Positions 12,001 to 23,700 of a stretch of DNA of 64,000 nt are shown here, in pieces. A model generated the notes under the pieces. It did not search any database and was not told the origin of the DNA. It saw only the letters and a program-made list of their open reading frames with translations. Each line of letters opens with the position of its first letter. Position 1 is the first letter of the stretch. The DNA comes from Heliocidaris erythrogramma (taxonomy: Eukaryota > Echinodermata > Echinoidea > Camarodonta > Echinometridae): NCBI GenBank assembly GCA_025617745.1, contig CM046863.1:3844001-3908000 (forward strand), written 5' to 3'. A program made the position numbers and the translations under genes.

Positions 12001-12345
12001 GGGGGGGGGGCATTCAACTATATTGCTCTACACAAGCGCGACCACATGCAGGTTTCCAAAACAGCCCCTAAACGCGTTTTATCTATTCGAGTAGACCTAC
12101 TTTCTTGAAATTTCACCCCCTAAACAAGAGACTCATCACACAAAATCCAGACAAGTATGGGGGAAAGATATCCTAAAGGCGTATGACAAACTGAAACATA
12201 CCCTCCCCCCCCCCCCCCCGATTTTTAGCCTATTTGACATTCGAAACGCGTCAAGCGCCTGACGCGCCGTAACCGGGAAATTTACCCTTTCTACGCGTTT
12301 TTTGGTCGCGCTTGTGTACAGCAATATTATAGTTGAGTGCCCCCC
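12001..12345. mobile_element. MITE, TIR GCATTCAACTATATTGCT
   Basis: About 40-bp inverted ends (GGGGGCATTCAACTATATTG... and ...TATAGTTGAGTGCCCCC) with ACAAGCGCGACCA in both arms. Confidence 0.65.
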
Positions 12346-12740
12346 CGCCCTCCTCAGGCCATATTTATTATTGTATCTGTTTTATCGAAAACAGGCCCCC
12401 GGGAACGATTTTGTTACTGGGGGTGCTGTGACGAAACAAAATTCCTCATCGTTTTGGGGTCTCTTTTTAACATTAAAAATCTCTGACAAGCAAAAAAAAA
12501 AGGTCCTCAGCGTCTTGGGGTCTCTTTTTAACTACTTGTTAGCAACAGTACCAGCAGCATACTGCCCCCACAGCATCTTCAGCCTTCTAGAAAAAAATAT
12601 GAGGGGGCTGCAGCACTCCCAGTACGCCCAGATGCCGGGGGCCTGTTTATAGGCCTATTTTGTGGAAAATGCAAACTAGAGAATCATTGGTACTCTGCTA
12701 GAAATCATGCACTAGTTACACAATCGCGGGCTTATGAGTT

Positions 12741-12903
12741 CAGGGCCCCGTTGCATAAAACTTACCATTAATGGTAACTCTGCTATCAATGGTAATTACC
12801 ATGGTAACATCACTCAACAGCCAATCAAAATCAAGGTTTCCTTGGGGGTTACCATTGATGGCAAAGTTACCGTTAATGGTAAGTTTTATGCAACGGGGCC
12901 CTG
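12741..12903. mobile_element. Palindromic MITE, TIR CAGGGCCCCGTTGCATAAAA
   Basis: A 163-bp near-palindrome with internal TTACCATTAATGGTAA motifs. Because it is palindromic, both strands give a similar spurious peptide. Confidence 0.75.
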
Positions 12904-12923
12904 GTATAAGGGAATTATGTATG

Positions 12924-13079
12924 AATTCTGGGGAGCGTTTCATGAAGCGTTTTGTCAGAGATCTTTACCGACAACTGTTATAAGCTACTGAAATCATTGC
13001 ATCTGATTGGCTGAGAGCAAGTTTGTCAGTAAAATAAAAATCACTGACAAAACGCTTGATGAAACGCTCCCCTGAATTC
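12924..13079. mobile_element. Palindromic MITE, TIR GGGGAGCGTTTCAT
   Basis: Inverted ends GGGGAGCGTTTCATGAAGCG and its complement at 13043-13072. Further members of this family occur at 29993-31130 (interrupted) and near 32790 (half copy). Confidence 0.75.
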
Positions 13080-14221
13080 TTTATCAAGCAGTACATGCTT
13101 TTTTTTTTGACCAAACGGAAATTATCGTTTGAAGTCCCAGTTTACCAAGACAAAGTCGGGACTACAAATTATTATATTTCCTTATTATCTTTCTTTACTT
13201 CCTACACATTAGTTTGCCTTACTCTGACTGAAGGATCGAGGGAACTCTTGTCTGAAATTTGTCAAAAATTAAGGGAAAACACCTGAAAACAGAAAACATT
13301 TAGAAAATAAGGGTACATAACATGAACAAAACCTTTCCTAACTTCAAGACATCATTTTTAATCATACTTAATACACATATAATGTATTATGTGTATATGG
13401 TTTTCTGCTACTATACACCCAATAGGCTGACATTAACAGCTCGTATACATTGTATGCTTATTTTATCTTGATGTTTAGTGATTTTTGTGTGTGTTTATTT
13501 CCTTTTTCACACATGTCTTGTCTCGTCCCTTTACTGATATATATGTATTATGTATACATAATTACATACATGTACAACTGTTATTTCGTAATTCTCTCTG
13601 TTATTGAGGAACCTAGTTTTAACAAGCTGTGCTTTTCCTTAGGTTCTCCCATGATACTGCTTTTTTTCTATTGACTAATGTATAAATTTCCATTTTGATT
13701 ACTTTGGAATTGTTATTGATTGTATTATTGATCTGTATTCGAAATTTTGAACGATGTATACTTTTCACTTGTAATTTTCATGGCAGATTTCTGCAGTATT
13801 GTGAAATAAATTCATTCATTCATTCATTCACATTGAGCATTTCCTCAGGAAGGCTTGTCCATGTTTTACATTGTAAGAAGATCTTGATTGTTTGGACAAT
13901 TTTCCGTTTATTTTTAACGAGAAAAAATGTGAATTTTCAGATCTGCTTCCTTAAATTTTTCAGAGTAGGGCAGTATTAAACGTAAAATCAACAAACTCGT
14001 CAATCTATACACTACTCTTTTATAGGTGTGAGAAGAAGACGCAGGGGTGATACAACGAAATGAGTTCTGTGGGGTGATACAGTGACAATTTAATCAAAAA
14101 CAAAACAGATAAAAAAAAATTTAAAAAATATCAAACTGGATTTGGAAAAAAAGTAAGATGGACTTGCTTCAAGAATAAATTGATGCGATCCATCTACATG
14201 GGATCATGGTTACTCCTTATG
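13080..14221. other. AT-rich intergenic sequence
   Basis: No gene or RNA is supported. There is a short ATTC repeat at 13810-13828. Confidence 0.4.
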
Positions 14222-14585
14222 TTGATACCTTGATTTAAAGGGAGTGGCAAGTCGTAATCCATGGGCCTAACCAGTTGGCCTGACTCGGGGAAATTCGGAT
14301 ACAATCAGGTCCAATCGTGCGCTACCGAAGGAATGTTATTGCCGAATTCCTCGCGTGATCGTTAACTCGAATCCCTACATACGTAACCGACCAATGAGAT
14401 TCAAATACTGGAATAAAGAACGGGCGATCTTGTTTACTCAAATTTGGGTCAATGTGCGAACTTTTATTAGCTGCGCGCGATAAATTGAAGTCGCTTTGAA
14501 CTTTGATCCAGAGAAAGGAGCAGCCAACTGTAAAACCGCCCATAGATTGCGACTTGTCGCTCCCTTTAATAATTGATACCAAGTT
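14222..14585. mobile_element. MITE, TIR TTAAAGGGAG(T/C)GGCAAGTCG
   Basis: Inverted ends near 14233-14268 and 14540-14575; GATACC lies at the outer edge on both sides. Confidence 0.6.
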
Positions 14586-14727
14586 CCTTTCTTTTCTTTT
14601 TTTAGTTTATAAAATCAGATCAATAAGCATTGATAAATGATTGTTATGGTGTTTTCTGAATAAAAACAAATATAGGAAACTAGATCGAGTCCAGAAATTA
14701 TTGTCGCATGACTTTGTTGTCACACAT

Positions 14728-14855
14728 GGGCGCCAATCCTCACAGGAATTCTATTCAAGTGGGGGGGGGGGGGGGCACCCCACTGTTGCATCCAGGTGTG
14801 TCCCCCCCCCCCCCCCCCCCCACTTGAATAGAATTCCTGTGAGGATTGGCGCCCA
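14728..14855. repeat. Perfect hairpin with poly-G/poly-C arms
   Basis: The arm GGCGCCAATCCTCACAGGAA...CAAGTG followed by poly-G is repeated in inverse after a 25-bp loop as poly-C and CACTTGAATAG... . Confidence 0.75.
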
Positions 14856-15139
14856 TGTTGTCACTTAATGGCAATGGCATGAAAACGTTCTGAAAAGTGT
14901 GTGTGTGTTGGGGGGGGGGGGATACTCCCGTAGACTTTTCAAATGTAGGTGGGGAGTTACTATTAAGCATTTTAATACATCATTTTAAAACAAGATAGGG
15001 GGGGGGGGGTTAAAGAATAATATCCCCGAAGTGCATGGCCATGCCAGGGGATTAATGGGGTAATGGTGGCTTAACCTTTGGTGGGGTTGATTTAATGTCC
15101 CCGCCCTTTGGCACCCTGTGATCTATGTTAATGTTCTTG

Positions 15140-15202
15140 GGGAGCCGGGAGAGAGAGAGAGAGAGAAAGAGGAAGGGCCCACGAATGAAGGAAAGTGTAG
15201 AC

Positions 15203-15235
<33 letters not shown>

Positions 15236-15300
15236 TGGGTGAGAGAGAAAGAGAAAGAGAGGGTGAGAGAGGGGGTGGGGGAAGAAGGAGAAGGAAAATG
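15140..15300 (+). repeat. GA and GT microsatellites
   Basis: (GA)n at 15149-15167 and 15240-15270, and (GT)n at 15201-15237. Lys/Arg/Glu or Val/Cys open frames here are simple-sequence artefacts. Confidence 0.8.
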
Positions 15301-15604
15301 TAATATAGAACAAATAGAGAGTTACTTCAATATAAGTCTGTTTTGATACAAACACATCAAAACATTCATCAGGAATCAATATAGGCATTATAGCCACTTT
15401 AACAAAAAAACAAAAAACAAAACAAAACAAAACAAAAAACGTAAGCGTAGTAGAGAAACACTGGAAAGCTCAATCATTCACTTTCTATAGGCTACACCCT
15501 TTATTGTAGGTGCCCCTATAGCCCTACGTTCCCGGGCCATGGAAGAAGCGCATCCTGCTCTGATTTAGAGAGGGGGAAGGGGGATCTCAGTAGTCTCTCC
15601 CTTT

Positions 15605-15985
15605 TTAATGTATCTATTTACATATTCATTAATTGTTATTTGTTCATTTTTATTTATTTATCTATTTTTTTATTTATCTTTATTTATTTATTTAATTTAT
15701 TTAATTTTTTTTTATTATTATTTTTTTTTATTTATTTATTTTTATTTATTTATTTATTTATTTATTTATTAATTTATCTTTATTTATTTATTTCAATATG
15801 GCACGAAAAAGAGACATGATAACGAAGCTTTTCGACCTGCACTCATCAGGTTATCACGCAGGTATATAACAAATTACTTGAAATCAACTATATTATACTC
15901 GGTGAACCCGGACGCAACCTAGACGCCATAATTTCAGAACAATCGCAAAGCTTGGACGAACTCCTTTTGTCTGCACAGAAGGGCT
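15605..15985 (-). mobile_element. Penelope-like element 3' end, minus-oriented copy
   Basis: 15793-15985 is the reverse complement of 17705-17900, i.e. the last codons and 3' UTR of the Penelope-like element at 17166-18060. As in that copy, the 3' end runs into a TTTA-type simple repeat (15605-15792). Confidence 0.75.
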
Positions 15986-16165
15986 TGTCTCGAATGGGTG
16001 GGGTGCGGGAGCGGGATGGGAGCGGGATGGGAGCGGGAACGGGCACACCCTTTCGAGACAAGCCCCCCCCCCCCCGGTTATCTCGAATGGATGCGTTCCC
16101 AGCGAGAAGTTCAATGAACGCGCCACTTCGAGACAACCGGGGGGGGGGGGGGGGCTTTCCTCGAA
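15985..16165. repeat. Two small hairpins with TCTCGAATGG / TTCGAGACAA arms
   Basis: Two consecutive inverted pairs (CTTGTCTCGAATGG...TTCGAGACAAG, then TTATCTCGAATGG...TTCGAGACAAC) ending in poly-C and poly-G, plus three GGGATGGGAGC units. Confidence 0.6.
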
Positions 16166-16426
16166 TGGATGTGTTGAATAAACTTTTGTAACAGACGTTT
16201 TAGAAATTTTTGAAAAATGTACTCTTGGTGTTTTTTTTTTCGTTTTTCTTTTGTATAAGATGTAGAAAATATAATAAAAAAGTATTAAAAAAACCTTTTG
16301 ACAAGGAAATCATTATTTGTGCAAAAAATAGGAGAATTGAATAATTATGCATTAAAACACACGGAGACGAAAGGGCAAGTGGCGTACTAGGATTTTTGTA
16401 TTTATTTATTTATTATTCAAATGCTC

Positions 16427-16932
16427 TAAGACCCCTTTTACATCACCCAAAAGTCGCGGCCAGGCCGCGACTCAGCCACGGCCTGGCCGCGACTTTTGGG
16501 TGATGTAAAAGCAAAAGGGGCCAGGCCCGAGGCCAGGCCGCGGCCAGTTTTCGGACCAGCTCAGGAGGTAGTCTGAGCCCGGGCTGAGCCGCGGCTCGGC
16601 CGCGACCCGAGGTAGTGTAAAAGCAAACGGGGCCTGGCCGTGGCCGTTTATGCTAATGAGGTGCGTGCAACGTCACATTTTGAGCGGTGACTTCATTCTT
16701 TCCCCGCACGCCCGACATAGTTTTATCATCGTCAATATTATTTGTTTACAAGTAGAGCGCCACAAACGGCGCATTCACGGAAGCGGGGCCAGGCTTGGCC
16801 GCGACCAAGCCGTGTAATGTAAAAGGGTGAATCGTTTGGGTGAGGCGAGTACCACCCACTGTGTTGGTTGGGGCCTGGCCGCGGCCGAGCCACGGCCAGG
16901 CCTCGCGACTTTAGATGTAAAAGGGGTCTTAA
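16427..16932. mobile_element. GC-rich MITE, TIR TAAGACCCCTTTTACATC
   Basis: Terminal inverted repeats TAAGACCCCTTTTACATC (16427) and GATGTAAAAGGGGTCTTA (16915-16932). The interior has several GGCCGCGGC / GCCGCGGCC segments that fold on each other. Confidence 0.75.
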
Positions 16933-16934
16933 AG

Positions 16935-17165
16935 TTTCTAATGAGCCCAATCTTGTATGAAGTTGTACGAGTCCCATCTCGTGTATTGCCCGGTGAATGT
17001 GGGCTTGCGGTAGACGGAAGTGATGAATTTCCCATCACTTCTCTCAACGAGAACGTCGAGAAATGGGAGCGCATTGGACAGTTCAATTTCACATGTGAAT
17101 TTTAGCGCGGGATGGAGCCGGTTCAGTTGTGTAAGGAATACCTCACACGCTGCGCGGTTATCAAA
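16935..17165 (-). pseudogene. Penelope-like reverse transcriptase, C-terminal part (fragment)
   Basis: On the minus strand the frame reads LNRLHPALKFTCE, then LPFLDVLVERSDGKFITSVY, then RKPTFTGQYTRWDSYNF, the conserved stretch after the catalytic YADD of Penelope-like reverse transcriptases. It is adjacent to, and inverted against, the endonuclease part of the same element type at 17166-17750. The palm with the catalytic Asp residues is absent. Confidence 0.75.
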
Positions 17166-17750
17166 AACCTGACACCAGATTTGGACCTGCCAAATGCCCC
17201 GTGTATCTCAAACTACCCTGGAGGGGTAAAGGTATCTGACAAATACGCCAGTCAGATCAAACACGCAGTGTCACGTTGCTATTACGCGGTTTCGACACGC
17301 ATTGTGTTTTCTACACACAGGATGCTACCGTCAACTAGCAAGGATGTATTACCCACCCCCCACTTGAGTAATGTTATTTACCGATTTCAGTGCCGGTGCG
17401 ATGCCAGGTACGTGGGACGTACTTCTCAGCGGTTGGCTGATCGCATTAAACAACACATTCCCTCGATTATTCGGAACCGTACAACCACTCAGCGCACGCA
17501 GCCCGTCCGTGCCTGCAAATCTGAAATGCACGCTAACAGACCAAAGATAGCCAAATGCGATTCAGCGATTGGTCTCCACTTGCTGAACAATCCAGCTTGC
17601 GCACAAAGCTATGCCAAAGATCAATTCTCAATTATGTCCCGGGCCAGAAGCTCAGCGCATTTACGCTTTCTGGAAGCTGCTTACATTCAATCGCATGAAC
17701 CTCTTCTGTGCAGACAAAAGGAGTTCGTCCAAGCTTTGCGATTGTTCTGA
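17166..17750 (+). pseudogene. Penelope-like element linker and GIY-YIG endonuclease domain
   Basis: The frame ends at TGA 17748-17750. It carries the post-RT linker (STRIVFSTHRMLP, KDVLPTPHLSNVIYRF) followed by a Cys-rich GIY-YIG-like nuclease core (CRCDARYVGRTSQRLADRIK) and the C-terminal FLEAAYIQSHEPLLC. The open frame extends upstream to 17112, but that stretch is antisense to the inverted RT piece. Such elements use this nuclease for target-primed reverse transcription. The copy is 5' truncated, so it is not autonomous. Confidence 0.75.
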
Positions 17751-18064
17751 AATTACGGCGTCTAGGTTGCGTCCGGGTTCACCGAGTATAATATAGTTGA
17801 TTTCAAGTAATTTGTTATATAGGCCTACCTGCGTGATAACCTGATGAGTGCAGGTCGAAAAACTTCGTTATCATGTCTCTTTTTCGTGCCATATTGAAAT
17901 TTTGCAGTACCAAGAAATTATTTATTTATTTATTTATTTATTTTTATTTATTTATTTGTTTGATTTTATTTCATTTTTATTTATTTATTTATTTATTTTT
18001 TTTTTATTTATTTATTTATTTTATTTTATTTTATTTTATTTTTTTTTTGGGGGGGGGGGGGGGG
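17751..18064 (+). mobile_element. Penelope-like 3' UTR and TTTA tail
   Basis: The 3' UTR runs to about 17917, followed by a TTTA/TTTTA simple repeat to 18048 and a poly-G run (18049-18064). Confidence 0.65.
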
Positions 18065-18304
18065 TAACGTCAGTCATCAGCACCAGAGATAGCCCCAACT
18101 GGTGTTCGCGACTTTTTAAACCACCTATAGCCATGGTAGACAGGATGGTCCCGGTCTCACAGCCATGGCAGTCGGACTGATCTGATAATCAGAAATCAGA
18201 TCCCGAGGTTTTTTTATAAAAGAAGGGGGGGCACTCAAATACAGGGCGGGCACAATGCATACCTTTTCTTTCAAATCCGCCACTATATAAAAACATATCT
18301 CCCG

Positions 18305-19132
18305 CCCCTTATGACAGACTGTGGAAGAAAGGATTGATTTATAAACTGAACAAACTTGGTTTCCAAGGCAACACTGTTAGGTTCTTATGGAACTACTTAA
18401 GTGGGCGCTCTTTCCAGGTCCGGGCAAATCAGTGCTACTCAGTAACACATAACATAGAGGAAGGGCTGCCCCAGGGCAGCTCACTTAGTCCTGTCCTTTT
18501 TAATTTGATGTTATCGGATATACCGATGGACGCATCTGTCAATATTTCGACATACGCTGATGACTGTGTAATATGGAAGAGTGGGAAAAACATAGATTTT
18601 CTGAAAAGAAAAGTACAAATCTACGTAAATAACCTAAATGAGTGGTTCAACAAATGGGATTTTACCCTTTCTAAAGAAAAGTCTGTTACTTTATTTTTCA
18701 GCAATACTAACAAAATTGTACAGATTGACTTAGATGGGGTCCCTTTACCACCAAAGGAGGAACATCTATTTTTAGGTGTAATGCTGGACAGGAAGCTTAC
18801 ATGGAGACCGCATATAAATATGATTGTAACAAGAGCTAAAAAAAAAAATAAATATCATGAAAAGACTAGCGGGAACTACCTGGGGAAGTAGCTATAAAAG
18901 CCTTCTGAAATTCTATAAGGTGGTCATTAGGCCACTCTTGGATTATGCATCTGAGGCATATGATTCGGCTCATGATCATGTGAAGAACTTCTTGCTGACT
19001 ATTCAATACCAAGCTCTGTTCTGTACAGGGGCGTTGCCGGGAACTTCCTTAGAATCTTTACAGGTGGACACGGGTGAATTACCACTCGACCTAAGAAGAT
19101 CCATGCTTAGCAACCGTGATAGTAAGGTGTAA
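18305..19132 (+). pseudogene. Non-LTR retrotransposon reverse transcriptase fragment (Jockey/CR1-like)
   Basis: Starts in the middle of an RT domain. It contains LPQGSSLSPVLFN, the catalytic box TYADDCVIW and the FLGVMLDRKLTWRPHI segment. An extra A in the run at 18839-18849 shifts the frame, and the homology continues as MKRLAGTTWGSS ... VIRPLLDYASEAYDSA. It lacks the endonuclease, the RT N-terminus and the C-terminal zinc region, so it is a dead internal fragment. Confidence 0.85.
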
Positions 19133-19204
19133 CCAATAAAGAGAACGGAATCGAAGTAAATCGGATAGGATTTATGTTGTGACCATTGAATGTTAATGTG
19201 TACA

Positions 19205-19213
19205 ATCATACTG

Positions 19214-19258
<45 letters not shown>

Positions 19259-19506
19259 AATGAATTCCAGAGAAGACATTGGTAATGCATTGAATTCCAA
19301 CTTTTATATTTATTTTCACCAAATTTTCGATCCTCACGGATCTTCCTCAGGGTAATGAACAAAGTGAAGTATGTATGTGAAGCTCTGCTCAGAAAAAGTT
19401 GACAATGTAATATCATCATTATCATGACAATGTAATATCATGACAATGTAATATCATGACAATGTAATATCATGACAATGTAATATCATGACAATGTAAT
19501 ATCATC

Positions 19507-19559
<53 letters not shown>

Positions 19560-19560
19560 T
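19205..19560 (+). repeat. TA/GA microsatellites and 16-bp tandem repeat
   Basis: (TA)(GA)n at 19214-19252, six units of TATCATGACAATGTAA at about 19405-19502, and a long (TA)n at 19507-19550. Confidence 0.8.
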
Positions 19561-19789
19561 AAATAAGCTGCTCAAAGATGAAGCACTTAGTTATATACTA
19601 ACTATAGGTATAGGTGCACTTTTCTTGTAATTTCACTTAATTGAAAGGCCCTTTAATGTCAGTATATACTCTACTTAAAAACAAAAACAGAAAGAAAATC
19701 TGTGTATGTATTTATTTTGCTTTTATTTTGCTTTTATATATTCGGATTTTCTAATCAGGTTCTATGAGGAATCAGAAAGAGCGCCCCCT

Positions 19790-20160
19790 GCTCACGTTTG
19801 AGAGACATAGGGAATACTTGTATTCCTAAGACGCCCTCGAAATGTACCTCGAGCGGGCTTGTCAGGATAACGTTGTAAAATCAGGGCAGGAGTCACTATG
19901 AACATGACGAACAAAGAAGCGGACAATTTATGCTGCTCCTCATTGTACCCTTCACAATTGCACTGGTTAACAAAAGAACATCCATTCATTGCTATCCTGT
20001 AAAAATATGTAGAACAGGTGTCACGTAATAGCAGTGAAGGGATGTCCTTTTGTCTACTAGAGCTATTGTGGAGGGTAGAATGAGGAGCTGCATAAATTGT
20101 CCGCTCTCTTTGTCACCGTGTTCATAGTGAGTGGCGGTCCTGCATGGTATCCTGGAATCT
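19790..20160. mobile_element. Inverted-repeat element
   Basis: 19860-19960 (GTCAGGATAACG...GCGGACAATTTATGC) is complementary to 20065-20155 (GCATAAATTGTCCGCTCTC...). No coding capacity. Confidence 0.55.
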
Positions 20161-20587
20161 GTACCTTTCTAACAAAAACTGAAGTTAGACCCACGGATCA
20201 ACAAACAAAGTATAAGTGAAAAGAGCAATTTAGTAAGGCAACAATAGTCAAAATTGACTAGTTTGCCTATTTTAAAACAACAACAACAACAACTTCCCAC
20301 ACCCATATGGGTCTTGCGAGAGTAGGCCTATATCGGGTGTGGCAGCTAGTTTTGTTGTGACCCGCCCCATCATTGACAGATGTGAGAAGTGGTCATGTAG
20401 CTAGTAGACCGTCCTTGTTTCATCGTTTGTTTTACCTTTGTGTTGTTTTTAGTTTTTTTGTTTGATTGTTTGTTTTGTTTTGCTCTGTCCTTTTGATTAT
20501 CATAAAATGTTGGTGTGAAAGATTCCATCACTAGTTAACAAGCACCCCCCCCCCCCCCGTCACATCACCTGCCCTTGCCCTTGCCTG

Positions 20588-20595
20588 TGACGTCA
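20588..20595. promoter_or_regulatory. CRE-like palindrome TGACGTCA near TYW2 start
   Basis: A perfect TGACGTCA followed by CGCGC, 60 bp before the TYW2 start codon in a locally CpG-richer stretch. It fits a TATA-less housekeeping promoter bound by CREB/ATF factors. The transcription start was not determined. Confidence 0.5.
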
Positions 20596-20654
20596 CGCGC
20601 TGCCTGTAATGTATTGTTGTTGTACGCACGTGTTTCATCTGGGCTGCAATCAAC

Positions 20655-20722
20655 ATGGACCCTGTTCCTTTTGGTAACTCCCTGGCCTTGATTGTTGAAA
20701 AGCAGTTAGCACAGAGCGCAAG
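20655..20722 (+). CDS. TYW2: TYW2 exon 1
   Basis: ATG then 22 codons (MDPVPFGNSLALIVEKQLAQ...) plus AG, with the donor GTAGGT at 20723. The split Arg codon AG|G joins exactly to exon 2 to read SARKRLEEHSYWDDKRRL, which continues the family's N-terminal helix. The exon is too short for an ORF scan. Confidence 0.8.
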
Positions 20723-23700
20723 GTAGGTCCATAATTTCATTTAATTTCGTTTGATCCGGGATAACAAAGAAAGAGAGTAAAAACAATGTGAAACCGAAGA
20801 GAGAGAGAGAGGAAGAGAAGAGTCGGACTCTGGCGTGCACACTTTACCAAGGCCTAGACCGCGATCCTCCGCCGCCCCTTCGGCTCCGGCGCGCTGCGGA
20901 GAAACGTTGAGTTTTTCGCTGACGTTGCACTGGCATGAGTAGCAAGGATTAGCTTGTGAGTGTAAAAAAAAAAAAAATGGCTATAGGCCTATGCCTTTTA
21001 CATCACGAAGCCAGGCAATTTTTCCTCAGCAATCTAAATCAATGCACACGGGTTAGCAGGACATGAAAATGCGGTTACTAGGCTAAATACTTTTCTGATC
21101 AGCTGATAACTCCCGCGACCGACAGGCCCTTCCCCACAGCGTTTCCTTTAGTTTTAGGCATGTTAGGGAAACGTTTTGTAATTGTATACCGGTACTATTA
21201 GTATGTCTTTTTGATCGTACATATTTTTACAAAAATATCCAAAAAAAGATCAGAAATTTCCGAGAACTCACCAGTGTCCACATCAGCAAGTAATGGTCAT
21301 ATTCACTCATAGGTACATGTACACGCCATTGCAGACTGTGTAGTAACGCAGCCAACACACATCCCATACCTAAACTGCATCACTGTGCATTTCTGGCTAT
21401 ATTTAATTGAATATAATATATTACAGTTTACTTATATCCAAAGAATTATATTGAATAATAGATGATTAAAACTTACCAGGTTGTTTTGTGACCTTTGAAG
21501 AGGGTTTCCTGAAATTTTGGGTCCTTTTTGTCGATAACTGCTATCGAGACTGTCCCGTCAGCATCCAGTTTGTATTTTTCACGATTATGATGAAGGGAGC
21601 CCTCAGCGCTCGTAGTAGTACCGGCGCGATGGGTTCGTCGATCTCCTACGAAGACCTGAAAGGGCCAAACTGACGACGTAAAAAAAGAAAAAATATTACG
21701 TACGTACGTAATATTTTTTATTTTTTTACGTCGTCAGTTTGGCCCTTTCAGATCTTCGTAGAATAGCTTGTGTGCGTAACATTCTGCGTACGTATCAACG
21801 GTGCGTAACCATGTAGAGCGGCCTCACTAGTGCGCAACATTATTGAGAGCAATCGTGATCCGTATGCAGGTGTGGGTAACAAGTTCCAAAAAGAGAGCTG
21901 TAAATGTAAGTTTTTATAACTTTCTACATTTTGTATCTTAACGAACTGATAACTTAAACTCTAAAGAATGATACTTAAGTATTAGTTTGCCCACAAAAAC
22001 ATCCATTTGAAACAAAATTACATCTGTATCCCCAATACCCAGTATACACACATGTATATGATTCTAATGGTCAATATGACCATTGCTTGCTGATGTGGTC
22101 ATATTGACCATTAGAATCATATACATGTGTGTATACTACTGGGTATTGGGGATACAGATGTAATTTTGTTTGAAATTGATGTTTTTGTGGGCAAACTGAT
22201 ACTTAAGTATCATTCTTTAGATTTTAAGTTATCAGTTCGTTAAGATACAATATGTAGAAAGTTATAAAAACTTACATTTACAGCCCTCTTTTTGCCTTTT
22301 TGGTACTTGTTACCCACATCTCCATACGGATCACGACTGCTCTCAATAATGTTGCGCACTAGTGAGGCCGCTCTACATGGTTACGCACCGTAGATACGTA
22401 CGCAGAATGTTACGCACACAAGCTATTCTACGAAGACCTGAAAGGGCCAAACTGACCACGTAAAAAAATTAAAAATATTACGTACGTACGTAGTAATTAT
22501 TACGTACGTACGTAATATTTTTTTTTTTTTTACGTCGTCAGTTTGGCCCTTTCAGGTCTTCGTAGGAGATCGACGAACCCATCGCGCCGGTACTACTACG
22601 AGCGCTGAGGGCTCCCTTCATCATAATCGCGAAAAATACAAACTGGATGCTGACGGGACAGTCTCGATAGCAGTTATCGACAAAAAGGACCCAAAATTTC
22701 AGGAAACCCTCTTCAAAGGTCACAAAACAACCTGGTAAGTTTTAATCATCTATTATTCAATATAATTCTTTGGATGTAAGTAAACTGTAATATATTATAT
22801 TCAATTAAATATAGCCAAAAATGCACAGTGATGCAGTTTAGGTATGGGATGTGTGTTGGCTGCGTTACTACACAGTCGGCAATGGCGTGTACCTATGAGT
22901 GCCAGTGTCTGTGTATCCATGCCTCCCAGTCCTAACTTAGTCATGCACTGATGGCTTTTTTAAAAATGGCGGCTGCGTGATACAACCATGATTGAAACTA
23001 CATGTATACGTCGCCGACAGCGCGCGCCGTCGCACGCAGCCGCCATTTTAATTTTTATATCTGCATGACAAGAGGAGATATGGAATGGATACACAAACGC
23101 TGGGTGAGTTCTCAGATCTTTTTTTTTATTCTTTTGTAAAAATATGTACGATCAAAAAGACATACTTTAAAGTATTACAAAACGTTTCCCTAGGAGGAAA
23201 CGCTGTGGGGAAGGGCCTGTCGTGTCGCCGCAGGAGTTATCAGAAAAGTGTTATTTCAGGGCATTTTCATGTCCTGCTAAACCCATCATGCCCGTGCGCA
23301 TTTAGATTGCTGGGGGAAAACGCCTGACTTCGTAAAAGGCGTATACATGGTATAGGGTGCGCGCGCCGGTATTCGGTCACTTAAAAAGAAATCGCCGCTA
23401 ATATGAATACCTATCTCTTTAAATTGACAATCTACCATCAAAAGAACCGCAAAATTGTCCTTTAAATAATTATCAAAATAATTTAAAACATGGAAACTTA
23501 CCCCCAAAAATATCGCCGACAGAAGAAGGAGAAGTTTTCCGCCCAGTATTCGGTCGGCGCCGTCCACAATTCGGTCACGCGATAGTGCGCTGCATCTCGG
23601 GAGAGTTATATAACCATTTTTGTCACATTTCTGCATTTTCTGTGGCTTCTATATATTCATACTTAAATGTATGAGAATTTTTATCCATTAAAATCCACAA

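Larger units (their letters stand above)
20985..23350. repeat. Large imperfect palindrome, about 1.1 kb arms
   Basis: The left arm 20985-22072 is the near reverse complement of the right arm 22090-23350, with a spacer of under 20 bp centred near 22081 (GGTCAATATGAC...GTCATATTGACC). The outer edges still match (CTCAGCAATCTAAATC / GATTTAGATTGCTGGGG). The right arm carries an extra MITE of about 205 bp. The palindrome lies in TYW2 intron 1. Confidence 0.85.

Noticed and set aside
12734-12991. Opposite-strand frames with nearly the same peptide
   Set aside because: The MITE is a palindrome, so both strands read alike; no coding evidence.
15118-15430. Arg/Glu, Val/Cys and His/Thr-rich frames
   Set aside because: Simple-sequence GA/GT microsatellite translations.
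17848-18180. Tyr/Leu/Phe-rich membrane-like frame
   Set aside because: Translation of the TTTA tail of the Penelope-like element.
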